From Inia geoffrensis (Eukaryota > Chordata > Mammalia > Artiodactyla > Iniidae): DNA of 64,000 nt. Position numbers and translations under genes: made by a program. The notes under the pieces are model-generated. The model had not been told where the DNA came from, made no database searches, and saw nothing but the letters and a program-made list of their open reading frames with translations. The first letter of the stretch is position 1. Each line of letters begins with the position of its first letter. Below are positions 21,129 to 32,269 of this stretch, one piece after another. The stretch covers positions 496,001 through 560,000 of the forward strand of contig JAZAQT010000673.1 in the NCBI GenBank assembly GCA_036417435.1, in the 5' to 3' direction.

Positions 21129-22130
21129 GGAAAAGGGTCACGTTCAGAGTTTCGCTTAGGGTTAGGGTTAGCGAATGGGGAGGGATTAGGGTTCAGGATA
21201 GGGTACGACAATGCTTAAGGGTTAGCGTACGTTTGAGGGCATGAGTTAGTGTTTGTGTACTGGTTAAGGTTAGGGCATTGGTTAGGGTAGGGCATCGGAA
21301 GTGGGTCAGGTTTAGGGATGGGGTTAGGGTTAGGGTTAAGGAATGGGGAGGGATTAGGGTACAATTTAGGGTACGACAATGCTTACGGTTTAGCGTACGT
21401 GTGAGGGCACGAGTTAGTGTTGGTGTCCTGGTTAAGATTAGGGCACGGTTGAGGGTAAGGCTTCGCGTGAGGGTCAGGGTTAGGATTCGTGTTAGGGTTA
21501 GGGTTCGGGAATGGAGAGGGATTAGGGTACAGGTTAGGGTACGACAATGCTTAAGGGTTAGCGTAAGTGTGAGGGCACGAGTTTGTGTTGTTGTACTGGT
21601 TAAGAGAAGGGCAACGATGAGGTTAAGGCCTCGGAAAAGGTTCACGTTCAGGGATTCGCTTAGGGTTAGTGTTAGGGAATAGTGAGGGATTAGGGTACAG
21701 GATAGGGTACGTCCATGCTTAAGGGTTAGCGTACGTTTGAGGGCATGAGTTAGTGTTTGTGTCCTGGATAAGATTAGGACATTGGATAGGGTAGGGCATC
21801 GGAAGTGGGTCAGGTTTAGGGATGGGGTTAGGGTTAAGGTTAAGGAATTGGGAGGGATTAGGGTACTGTTTAGGGTACGACAACGCTTAAGGTTTAGCTT
21901 AGGTGTGAGGGCACGAGTTAATGTGGGTGTCCTGGTTAAGATTAGGGCACGGGTGAGGGTAAGGCTTCGGGTGAGGGTCAGGGTTAGGATTCATGTTAGG
22001 GTTAGGGTTAAGGAATGCAGAGGGATTAGGGTACAGCTTAGGGTACGACAGTGCTTAAGGGTTAGCGTTCGTGTGAGGGCAAGGGTTAGTGTTAGTGTCC
22101 TGGTTAAGATTAGGGCACGGGTGAGGGTAA
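18815..22130 (+). repeat. 3.3-kb block, upstream copy (matches 26,101-29,422)
   Basis: This block matches 26,101-29,422 at an offset of 7,286 bp, changing to 7,292 after a one-hexamer difference near 19,500. It begins in a G monomer with the allele ttcactgtttcgctttggg and ends in a B monomer. It overlaps the right part of the large duplication and contains two seven-monomer H-to-H intervals (about 1,169 and 1,152 bp) followed by one of exactly 504 bp (H at about 21,278 to H at about 21,782). The block is therefore an older module reused at several sites. Confidence 0.8.
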
Positions 22131-23940
22131 GGCTTCAGGTGAGGGTCAGGGTTAGGGTTAGGGTTAGGGTTAGGGAATGGGTATTGATTAGGGTACAGGT
22201 TAGGGTACGGCATTGGCTTAGGGTTAGCGTACGTTAGAGGGCATGGGTTAGTGTTGATGTACTGGTTAAAATTAGGACACGGGTGAGGGTAAAGTTTCGG
22301 GTGAGTGTCATGTTTGGTTTCAGGTTAGGGTTAGGGAATGGAGAGGGATTAGGGTACACGTTAGGGTACCGCTGTGGTTTAGTGTTAACATACGTGTGAG
22401 GGCACGAGTTAGTCTTGGTGTCCTGGTTAAGATTAGGGCACGGGTGAGGGTAAGGTTTCGGGTGAGGGTCAGGGTTAGGATTCGGGTTAGGGTTAGGGTT
22501 AGGGAATGGAGAGGGATTAGGGTACAGGTCAGGGTACGACAATGCTTAAGTGTTAGCGTAAGTGTGAGGGCACGAGTTAGTGTTGGTGGACTGGTTAAGA
22601 CAAGGGCACCGATGTGGGTAAGGCCTCGGAAAAGGGTCACGTTCACTGTTTCGCTTTGGGTTAGGGTTAGGGAATGGGGAGGGTTTAGGGTACAGGATAG
22701 GGTACGACAATGCTTAAGGGTTAGCGTACGTTTGAGGGCATGAGTTAGTGCTTCTGTACTGGTTAAGATTAGGGCATTGGTTAGTGTAGGGCATCGGAAG
22801 TGGGTCAGGTTTAGGGATGGGGTTAGGGTTAGGGTTAAGGAATGGGGAGGGATTAGGGTACAATTTAGGGTACGACAACGCTTAAGGTTTAGCGTACGTG
22901 TGAGGGCACGAGTTAGTGTTGGTGTCCTGGTTAAGATTAGGGCACGGGTGAGGGTAAGGCTTCGGGTGAGGGTCAGGGTTAGGATTCGTGTTAGGGTTAG
23001 GGTTAAGGAATGCAGAGGGATTAGGGTACAGCTTAGGATACGACAGTGCTTAAGGGTTAGCGTTTGTGTGAGGGCAAGGGTTAGTGTTAGTGTCCTGGTT
23101 AAGATTAGGACACGGGTGAGGGTAAGGCTTCAGGTGAGGGTCAGGGTTAGGATTCGGGTTAGGGTTAGGGTTAGGGAATGGGGAGGGATTAGGGTACCAG
23201 AACGCTTAAGGTTTAGCGTACGTGTGAGGTCACTAGTTAGTGTTAGTGTACTGCTTACGATTAGGGCACGGGTGAGGGTAAGGCCTTGGAAGAGGGTCAC
23301 GTTAAGGGTTAGGGTTAGGGTTAGGGTTAGGGAATGGGGATTGATTAGGGTACCGGTTAGGGTACGGCAATGGCTTAGGGTTAGCGTACGTTAGAGGGCA
23401 TGGTTTAGTGTTGAGGTACTGGTTAAAATTAGGACACGGGTGAGGGTGAAGTTTCGGGTGAGTGTCATGGTTAGGTTTCAGGTTAGGGTTAGGGTTAGGG
23501 AATGGACAGGGATTAGGATACAGGTTAGGGTACCACTGCGGTTTAGTGTTAGCGTATGTGTGAGAGCACGTGTTAGTCTTGGTGTCCTGGTTAAGATTAG
23601 GGCACGGTTGAGTGTAAGGCTTCGGGTGAGGGTCAGGGTTAGGATTCGGGTTAGGGTTAGGGTTAGGGAATGGAGAGGGATTAGGGTACAGGTTAGGGTA
23701 TGGCAATGCTTAAGCGTTAGCGTAAGTGTGAGGGCACGAGTTAGTGTTGGTGTACTGGTTAAGACAAAGGCACCGATGAGGGTAAGGCCTCGGAAAAGGG
23801 TCACGTTCAGGGTTTCGCTTAGGGTTAGGGTTAGGGAATGGGGAGGGGTTAGGGTACAGGATAGGGTACGACAATGCTTAAGGGATAGCGTACGTTTGAG
23901 GGCATGAGTTAGTCTTTGTGTACTGATTAAGTTTAGGGCA
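22131..23940 (+). repeat. Partial further copy of the 3.3-kb block
   Basis: From about 22,230 the monomers follow the sequence found 3,820-3,826 bp upstream: E with gggtattgatt, F, G with ttcactgtttcgctttggg, H, A, B and D. One hexamer is missing at the F start near 22,321. The D monomer near 23,180 is 12 bp shorter than its partners: two hexamers, including the cacagt step, are missing before ggtaccagaacg. Distances to the matching copy downstream change from 3,466 to 3,478 at that point. Confidence 0.75.
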
Positions 23941-25091
23941 TTGGTTAGGGTAGGGCATCGGAAGTGGGTCAGGTTTATGGTTGGGGTTAGGGTTAGGGTT
24001 AAGGAATGGGGAGGGATTAGGGTACAATTTAGGGTACGACAACGCTTAAGGTTTAGCGTACGTGTGAGGGCACGAGTTAGTGTTGGTGTCCTGGTTAAGA
24101 TTAGGGCACGGGTGAGGGTTAGGCTTCGGGTTAGGGATAGGGTTAAGGAATGCAGAGGGATTAGGGTACAGCTTAGGGTACGACAGTGCTTAAGGGTTAG
24201 CGTTCGTGTGAGGGCAAGGGTTAGTGTTAGTGTCCTGGTTAAGATTAGGGCACGGGTGAGGGTAAGGCTTCAGGTGAGGGTCAGAGTTAGGATTCGGGTT
24301 AGGGTTAGGGTTAGGGAATGGGGAGATATTAGGGCACAGTTTAGGGTACCACAACGCTTAAGGTATAGCGTACGTGTGAGGTCACTAGTTAGTGTTAGTG
24401 TACTGCTTACGATTAGGGCACGGGTGAGGGTAAGGCCTCAGAAGAGGGTCACGTTAAGGGTTAGGGTTAGGGTTAGGGTTAGGGAATGGGGATTGATTAG
24501 GGTACAGGTTAGTGTACGGCAATGGCGTAGGGTTAGCGTTCGTTAGAGGGCATTTGTTAGTGTTGATGTACTGGTTAAAATTATTACACGGGTGAGGGTA
24601 AAGTTTCGGGTGAGTGTCATGGCTAGGTTTCAGGTTAGGGTTAGGGTTAGGGAATGGATAGGGATTAGGGTACAGGTTAGGGTACCGCTGCGTTTTATGT
24701 TAGCATACGTGTGAGGGCACGAGTTAGTCTTGGTGTCCTGGTTAAGATTAGGGCACGGGTGAGGTTAAGGCTTCGGGTGAGGGTCAGGGTTAGGATTCGG
24801 GTTAGGGTTAGTGTTCGGGAATGGAGAGGGATTAGGGTACAGGTTAGGGTACGACAATGCTTAAGGGTTAGCGTAAGTGTGAGGGCATGAGTTAGTGTTG
24901 GTGTACTGGTTAAGACAAAGGCACCGATGAGGGTAAGGCCTCGGAAAAGGGTCACGTTCAGAGTTTCGCTTAGGGTTAGGGTTAGCGAATGGGGAGGGAT
25001 TAGGGTTCAGGATAGGGTACGACAATACTTAAGGGTTAGCGTACGTTTGAGGGCATGAGTTAGTGTTTGTGTACTGGTTAAGGTTAGGGCA
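23941..25091 (+). repeat. Seven-monomer unit of 1,151 bp, first of a tandem pair
   Basis: Measured from one H anchor (gggcattggttagg) to the next, this unit contains the end of H, a 144-bp A, B, D, E, F and G, and the start of the next H. The length is 7 x 168 minus the 24 bp missing from A and a further 1 bp missing from F (gcgttttatg). C is absent. It is followed directly by a second copy with the same length and nearly the same sequence. Confidence 0.82.
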
Positions 25092-26242
25092 TTGGTTAGG
25101 GTAGGGCATCGGAAGTGGGTCAGGTTTAGGGATGGGGTTAGGGTTAGGGTTAAGGAATGGGGAGGGATTAGGGTACAATTTAGGGTACGACAACGCTTAA
25201 GGTTTAGCGTACGTGTGAGGGCACGAGTTAGTGTTGGTGTCCTGGTTAAGATTAGGGCACGGGTGAGGGTTAGGCTTCGGGTTAGGGATAGGGTTAAAGA
25301 ATGCAGAGGGATTAGGGTACAGCTTAGGGTACGACAGTGCTTAAGGGTTAGCGTTCGTGTGAGGGCAAGGGTTAGTGTTAGTGTCCTGGTTAAGATTAGG
25401 GCACGGGTGAGGGTAAGGCTTCAGGTGAGGGTCAGAGTTAGGATTCGGGTTAGGGTTAGGGTTAGGGAATGGGGAGATATTAGGGCACAGTTTAGGGTAC
25501 CACAACGCTTAAGGTATAGCGTACGTGTGAGGTCACTAGTTAGTGTTAGTGTACTGCTTACGATTAGGGAACGGGTGAGGGTAAGGCCTCGGAAGAGGGT
25601 CACGTTAAGGGTTAGGGTTAGGGTTAGGGTTAGGGAATGGGGATTGATTAGGGTACAGGTTAGTGTACGGCAATGGCGTAGGGTTAGCGTACGTTAGAGG
25701 GCATTTGTTAGTGTTGATGTACTGGTTAAAATTAGGACACGGGTGAGGGTAAAGTTTCGGGTGAGTGTCATGGCTAGGTTTCAGGTTAGGGTTAGGGTTA
25801 GGGAATGGAGAGGGATTAGGGTACAGGTTAGGGTACCGCTGCGGTTTATGTTAGCATACGTGTGAGGGCACGAGTTAGTCTTGGTGTCCTGGTTAAGATT
25901 AGGGCACGGGTGAGGTTAAGGCTTCGGGTGAGTGTCAGGGTTAGGATTCGGGTTAGGGTTAGTGTTCGGGAATGGAGAGGGATTAGAGTATAGGTTAGGG
26001 TACGACAATGCTTAAGGGTTAGCGTAAGTGTGAGGGCACGAGTTAGTGTTGGTGTACTGGTTAAGACAAAGGCACCGATGAGGGTAAGGCCTCGGAAAAG
26101 GGTCACGTTCACTGTTTCGCTTTGGGTTAGGGTTAGGGAATGGGGAGGGATTAGGGTACAGGATAGGGTACGACAATGCTTAAGGGTTTGCGTACGTTTG
26201 AGGGCATGAGTTAGTGCTTCTGTACTGGTTAAGATTAGGGCA
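25092..26242 (+). repeat. Seven-monomer unit of 1,151 bp, second of a tandem pair
   Basis: This is the same length and order as the unit just before it, including the short A and the gtttatgttagc deletion in F. Differences that I noticed are single substitutions, for example aaggaatgc to aaagaatgc near 25,297. In the last G monomer the tail changes at about 26,101 to the ttcactgtttcgctttggg allele, where the next 3.3-kb block starts, so the second unit ends in a hybrid G. Confidence 0.82.
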
Positions 26243-29200
26243 TTGGTTAGTGTAGGGCATCGGAAGTGGGTCAGGTTTAGGGATGGGGTTAGGGTTAGGG
26301 TTAAGGAATGGGGAGGGATTAGGGTACAATTTAGGGTACGACAACGCTTAAGGTTTAGCGTACGTGTGAGGGCACGAGTTAGTGTTGGTGTCCTGGTTAA
26401 GATTAGGGCACGGGTGAGGGTAAGGCTTCGGGTGAGGGTCAGGGTTAGGATTCGTGTTAGGGTTAGGGTTAAGGAATGCAGAGGGATTAGGGTACAGCTT
26501 AGGATACGACAGTGCTTAAGGGTTAGCGTTTGTGTGAGGGCAAGGGTTAGTGTTAGTGTCCTGGTTAAGATTAGGGCACGGGTGAGGGTAAGGCTTCAGG
26601 TGAGGGTCAGGGTTAGGATTCGGGTTAGGGTTAGGGTTAGGGAATGGGGAGGGATTAGGGCACAGTTTAGGGTACCAGAACGCTTAAGGTTTAGCGTACG
26701 TGTGAGGTCACTAGTTAGTGTTAGTGTACTGCTTACGATTAGGGCACGGGTGAGGGTAAGGCCTCGGAAGAGGGTCACGTTAAGGGTTAGGGTTAGGGTT
26801 AGGGTTAGGGAATGGGGATTGATTAGGGTACCGGTTAGGGTACGGCAATGGCTTAGGGTTAGCGTACGTTAGAGGGCATGGTTTAGTGTTGATGTACTGG
26901 TTAAAATTAGGACACGGGTGAAGGTGAAGTTTCGGGTGAGTGTCATGGTTAGGTTTCAGGTTAGGGTTAGGGTTAGGGAATGGACAGGGATTAGGATACA
27001 GGTTAGGGTTCCACTGCGGTTTAGTGTTAGCGTATGTGTGAGAGCACGAGTTAGTCTTGGTGTCCTGGTTAAGATTAGGGCACGGTTGAGGGTAAGGCTT
27101 CGGGTGAGGGTCAGGGTTAGGATTCGGGTTAGGGTTAGGGTTAGGGAATGGAGAGGGATTAGGGTACAGGTTAGGGTACGGCAATGCTTAAGGGTTAGCG
27201 TAAGTGTGAGGGCACGAGTTAGTGTTGGTGTACTGGTTAAGACAAAGGCACCGATGAGGGTAAGGCCTCGGAAAAGGGTCCCGTTCAGGGTTTCGCTTAG
27301 GGTTAGGGTTAGGGAATGGGGAGGGGTTAGGGTACAGGATAGGGTACGACAATGCTTAAGGGATAGCGTACGTTTGATGGCATGAGTTAGTCTTTGTGTA
27401 CTGATTAAGTTTAGGGCATTGGTTAGGGTAGGGCATCGGAAGTGGGTCAGGTTTATGGTTGGGGTTAGGGTTAGGGTTAAGGAATAGGGAGGGATTAGGG
27501 TACAATTTAGGGTACGACAACGCTTAAGGTTTAGCGTACGTGTGAGGGCACGAGTTAGTGTTGGTGTCCTGGTTAAGATTAGGGCACGGGTGAGGGTTAG
27601 TCTTCGGGTTAGGGTTAGGGTTAAGGAATGCAGAGGGATTAGGGTACAGCTTAGGGTACGACAGTGCTTAAGGGTTAGCGTTCGTGTGAGGGCAAGGGTT
27701 AGTGTTAGTGTCCTGGTTAAGATTAGGGCACGGGTGAGGGTAAGGCTTCAGGTGAGGGTCAGAGTTAGGATTCGGGTTAGGGTTAGGGTTAGGGAATGGG
27801 GAGATATTAGTTCACAGTTTAGGGTACCACAACGCTTAAGGTATAGCGTACGTGTGAGGTCACTAGTTAGTGTTAGTGTACTGCTTACGATTAGAGCACG
27901 GGTGAGGGTAAGGCCTCGGAAGAGGGTCACGTTAAGGGTTAGGGTTAGGGTTAGGGTTAGGGAATGGGGATTGATTAGGGTACAGGTTAGTGTACGGCAA
28001 TGGCGTAGGGTTAGCGTACGTTAGAGGGCATTTGTTAGTGTTGATGTACTGGTTAAAATTAGGACACGGGTGAGGGTAAAGTTTCGGGTGAGTGTCATGG
28101 CTAGGTTTCAGGTTAGGGTTAGGGTTGGGGAATGGAGAGGGATTAGGGTACAGGTTAGGGTACCGCTGCGGTTTATGTTAGCATACGTGTGAGGGCACGA
28201 GTTAGTCTTGGTGTCCTGGTTAAGATTAGGGCACGGGTGAGGTTAAGGCTTCGGGTGAGGGACAGGGTTAGGATTCGGGTTAGGGTTAGTGTTCGGGAAT
28301 GGAGAGGGATTAGGGTACCGGTTAGGGTACGACAATGCTTAAGGGTTAGCGTAAGTGTGAGGGCACGAGTTAGTGTTGGTGTACTGGTTAAGACAAAGGC
28401 ACCGATGAGGGTAAGGCCTCGGAAAAGGGTCACGTTCAGGGTTTCGCTTAGGGTTAGGGTTAGCGAATGGGGAGGGATTAGGGTTCAGGATAGGGTACGA
28501 CAATGCTTAAGGGTTAGCGTACGTTTGAGGGCATGAGTTAGTGTTTGTGTACTGGTTAAGGTTAGGGCATTGGTTAGGGTAGGGCATCGGAATTGGGTCA
28601 GGTTTAGGGATGGGGTTAGGGTTAGGGTTAAGGAATGGGGAGGGATTAGGGTACAATTTAGGGTACGACAACGCTTAAGGTTTAGCGTACGTGTGAGGGC
28701 ACGAGTTAGTGTTGGTGTCCTGGTTAAGATTAGGGCACGGTTGAGGGTAAGGCTTCGCGTGAGGGTCAGGGTTAGGAATCGTGTTAGGGTTAGGGTTCGG
28801 GAATGGAGAGGGATTAGGGTACAGGTTAGGGTACGACAATGCTTAAGGGTTAGCGTAAGTGTGAGGGCACGAGTTTGTGTTGTTGTACTGGTTAAGAGAA
28901 GGGCAACGATGAGGTTAAGGCCTCGGAAAAGGGTCACGTTCAGGGTTTCGCTTAGGGTTAGTGTTAGGGAATGGTGAGGGATTAGGGTACAGGATAGGGT
29001 ACGTCCATGCTTAAGGGTTAGCGTACGTTTGAGGGCATGAGTTAGTGTTTGTGTACTGGTTAAGATTAGGGCATTGGATAGGGTAGGGCATCGGAAGTGG
29101 GTCAGGTTTAGGGATGGGGTTAGGGTTAAGGTTAAGGAATGGGGAGGGATTAGGGTACTGTTTAGGGTACGACAACGCTTAAGGTTTAGCTTACGTGTGA

Positions 29201-29422
29201 GGGCACGAGTTAGTGTGGGTGTCCTGGTTAAGATTAGGGCACGGGTGAGGGTAAGGTTTCGGGTGAGGGTCAGGGTTAGGATTCGTGTTAGGGTAAGGGT
29301 TAAGGAATGCAGAGGGATTAGGGTACAGCTTAGGGTACGACAGTGCTTAACGGTTAGCGTTCGTGTGAGGGCAAGGGTTAGTGTTAGTGTCCTGGTTAAG
29401 ATTAGGGCACGGGTGAGGGTAA
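26101..29422 (+). repeat. 3.3-kb block, downstream copy
   Basis: This copy has the same module as 18,815-22,130. It has the full-length atagggtacg in the H monomer near 27,345, where the upstream copy carries a 1-bp deletion, so the deletion arose or spread only in the upstream lineages. The 504-bp H-to-H interval (about 28,570 to 29,074) is conserved. The two copies separate at about 29,422, where this one shows caggttagggtcaggg and the other keeps caggtgagggtcaggg. Confidence 0.8.
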
Positions 29423-32269
29423 GGCTTCAGGTTAGGGTCAGGGTTAGGATTGGGGTTAGGGTTAGGGTTAGGGAATGGGGAGTGATTAGTGTACAGTTTA
29501 GGGTACGACAACGATTAAGGGTTAGCGTACGTGTGAGGGCACGAGTTAGTGTTGGTGTCCTGGTTAAGATTAGGGCACGGGTGAGGGTAAGGTTTCGGGT
29601 GAGGGTCAGGGATAGAATTCGGGTTAGGGTTAGGGTTAGGGAATGGGGAGATATTAGGGCACAGTTTAGGGTACCACAACGCTTAAGGTTTAGCGTACGT
29701 GTGAGGTCACTAGTTAGTGTTAGTGTACTGCTTACAATTAGGGCACGGGTGAGGGTAAGGCCTCGGAAGAGGGTCACGGTAAGGGTTAAGGTTAGGGTTA
29801 GGGTTAGGAAATGGGGATTGATTAGGGTACAGGTTAGGGTACGGCAATGGCTTAGGGTTAGCGTACGTTAGAGGGCATGGGTTAGTGTTGATGTACTGGT
29901 TAAAATTAGGACACGGGTGATGGTAAAGTTTCGGGTGAGTGTCATGGTTAGGTTTCAGGTTAGGGTTAGGGTTAGGGAATGGAGAGGGATTAGGGTACAG
30001 GTTAGGGTACCGCTGCGGTTTAGTGATAGCGTACGTGTGAGGGCACGTGTTAGTCTTGGTGTCCTGGTTAAGATTAGGGCACGGATGAGGGTAAGGTTTC
30101 GGGTGAGGGTCAGGGTTAGGATTCGGGTTAGGGTTAGGGTTAGGGAATGGAGAGGGATTAGAGTACAGCTTACGGTATGACAGTGCTTAAGGGTTAGCGT
30201 TCGTGTGAGGGCAAGGGTTAGTGTTAGTGTCCTGGTTAAGATTAGGGCACGGGTGAGGGTAAGGCTTCAGGTTAGGGTCAGGGTTAGGATTGGGGTTAGG
30301 GTTAGGGTTAGGGAATGGGGAGTGATTAGTGTACAGTTTAGGGTACGACAACGATTAAGGGTTAGCGTACGTGTGAGGGCACGAGTTAGTGTTGGTGTCC
30401 TTGTTAAGATTAGGGCACGGGTGAGGGTAAGGTTTCGGGTGAGGGTCAGGGTTAGGATTCGGGTTAGGGTTAGGGTTAGGGAATGGAGAGGGATTAGAGT
30501 ACAGCTTAGGGTACGACAGTGCTTAAGGGTTAGCGTTCGTGTGAGGGCAAGGGTTAGTGTTAGTGTCCTGGTTAAGATTAGGGCACGGTTGAGGGTAAGG
30601 ATTCAGGTGAGGGTCAGGGTTAAGATTGGGGTTAGGGTTAGGGTTAGGGAATGGGGAGTGATTAGGGTACAGTTTAGGGTACGACAACGATTAAGTTTTA
30701 GGGTACGTGTGAGGTCACTAGTTAGTGTTAGTGTACTGCTTACGATTAGGGCACGGGTGAGGGTAAGGCCTCGGAAGAGGGTCACGTTAAGGGTTAGGGT
30801 TAGGGTTAGGGAATGGGGAGATATTAGGGCACAGTTTAGGGTACCACAACGCTTAAGGTTTAGCGTACGTGAGAGGCCATTAGTTAGTGTTAGTGTACTG
30901 CTTACGATTAGGGCACGGGTGAGGGTAAGGCCTCGGAAGAGGGTCATGTTATGGGTTAGGGTCAGGGTTAGGGTTAGGAAATGGGGATTGATTAGGGTAC
31001 AGGTTAGGGTACGGCAATGGCTTAGGGTTAGGGTATGTTAGAGGGCATGGGTTAGTGTTGATGTACTGGTTAAAATTAGGACACGGGTGAGGGTAAAGTT
31101 TCGGGTGAGTGTCATGGTTAGATTTCAGGTTAGATTTAGGGTTAGGGAATGGAGAGGGCTTAGGGTACAGGTTAGGGTACCGCTGCGGTTTAGTGTTATC
31201 GTACGTGTGAGGGCACGAGTTAGTCTTGGTGTCCTGGTTAAGATTAGGGCACGGGTGAGGGTAAGGCTTCGGATGAGGGTCAGGGTTAGGATTCGGGTTA
31301 GGGTTAGGTTTAGGGAATGGAGAGGGATTAGGGTACAGGTTAGGGTACGACAATGCTTAAGGGTTAGCGTAAGTGTGAGGGCACGAGTTAGTGTTGGTGT
31401 ACTGGTAAAGACAAGGGCACCGATGTGGGTAAGGCCTCGGAAAAGGGTCATGTTCACTGTTTCGCTTAGGGTTAGGGTTAGAGAATGGGGAGGGATTAGG
31501 GTAGAGGATAGGGTACGACAATGCTTAAGGGTTAACGTACGTTTGAGGGCATGAGTTAGTGTTTGTGTACTGGTAAAGTTTAGGGCATAGGTTAGGGTAG
31601 GGCATCGGAGGTGGGTCAGTTTTGGGGATGGGGTTAGGGTTAGTGTTAAGGAATGGGGAGGGATTAGGGTACAATTTAGGGTACGACAACGCTTAAGGTT
31701 TAGCATACGTTTGAGGGCACCAGTTAGTGTTGGTGTCCTGGTTAAGATTAGGGAACGGGTGCGGGTAAGGCTTCGGGTGAGGGTCAGGGTTAGGATTCGT
31801 GTTAGGGTTAGGGTTAAGGAATGCAGAGGGATTAGGGTACAGCTTATGGTACGACAGCGCTTACGGGTTAGCATTCGTGTGAGGGCAAGCGTTAGTGTTA
31901 GTGTCCTGGTTAAGATTAGGGCACGGGTGAGTGTAAGGCTTCGGGTGAGGGTCAGGTTTAGTATTCGTGTTATGGTTAGGGTTAAGGAATGCAGAGGGAT
32001 TAGGGTACAGCTTAGGGTACGACAGTGCTTAAGGGTTAGCGTTCGTGTGAGGGCAAGGGTTAGTGTTAGTGTCCTGGTTAAGATTAGGGCACGGGTGAGG
32101 GTAAGGCTTCAGGTGAGGGTCAGGGTTAGGATTGGGGTTAGGGTTAGGGTTAGGGAATGGGGAGTGATTAGGGTACAGTTTAGGGTACGACAACGATTTA
32201 CGGTTAGCGTACGTGTGAGGGCACTAGTTAGTGTTGGTGTCCTGGTTAAGATTAGGGCACGGGTGAGGG
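29423..32269 (+). repeat. Mosaic monomers with a local five-monomer duplication
   Basis: There is no gene here. The stretch holds B, C, D, E, F and hybrid monomers in irregular order. A piece of roughly 270 bp at 29,346-29,610 recurs at about 30,184-30,450, an offset of 838 bp or close to five monomers, marked by caggttaggg, ggattgggg and gagtgattagtg. From about 30,811 to 31,335 the sequence follows the D-E-F stretch at 976-1,500 (offset 29,835) with more differences than the large duplication shows. The sequence from 31,700 to 32,100 has B monomers in succession with private changes. Confidence 0.7.
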
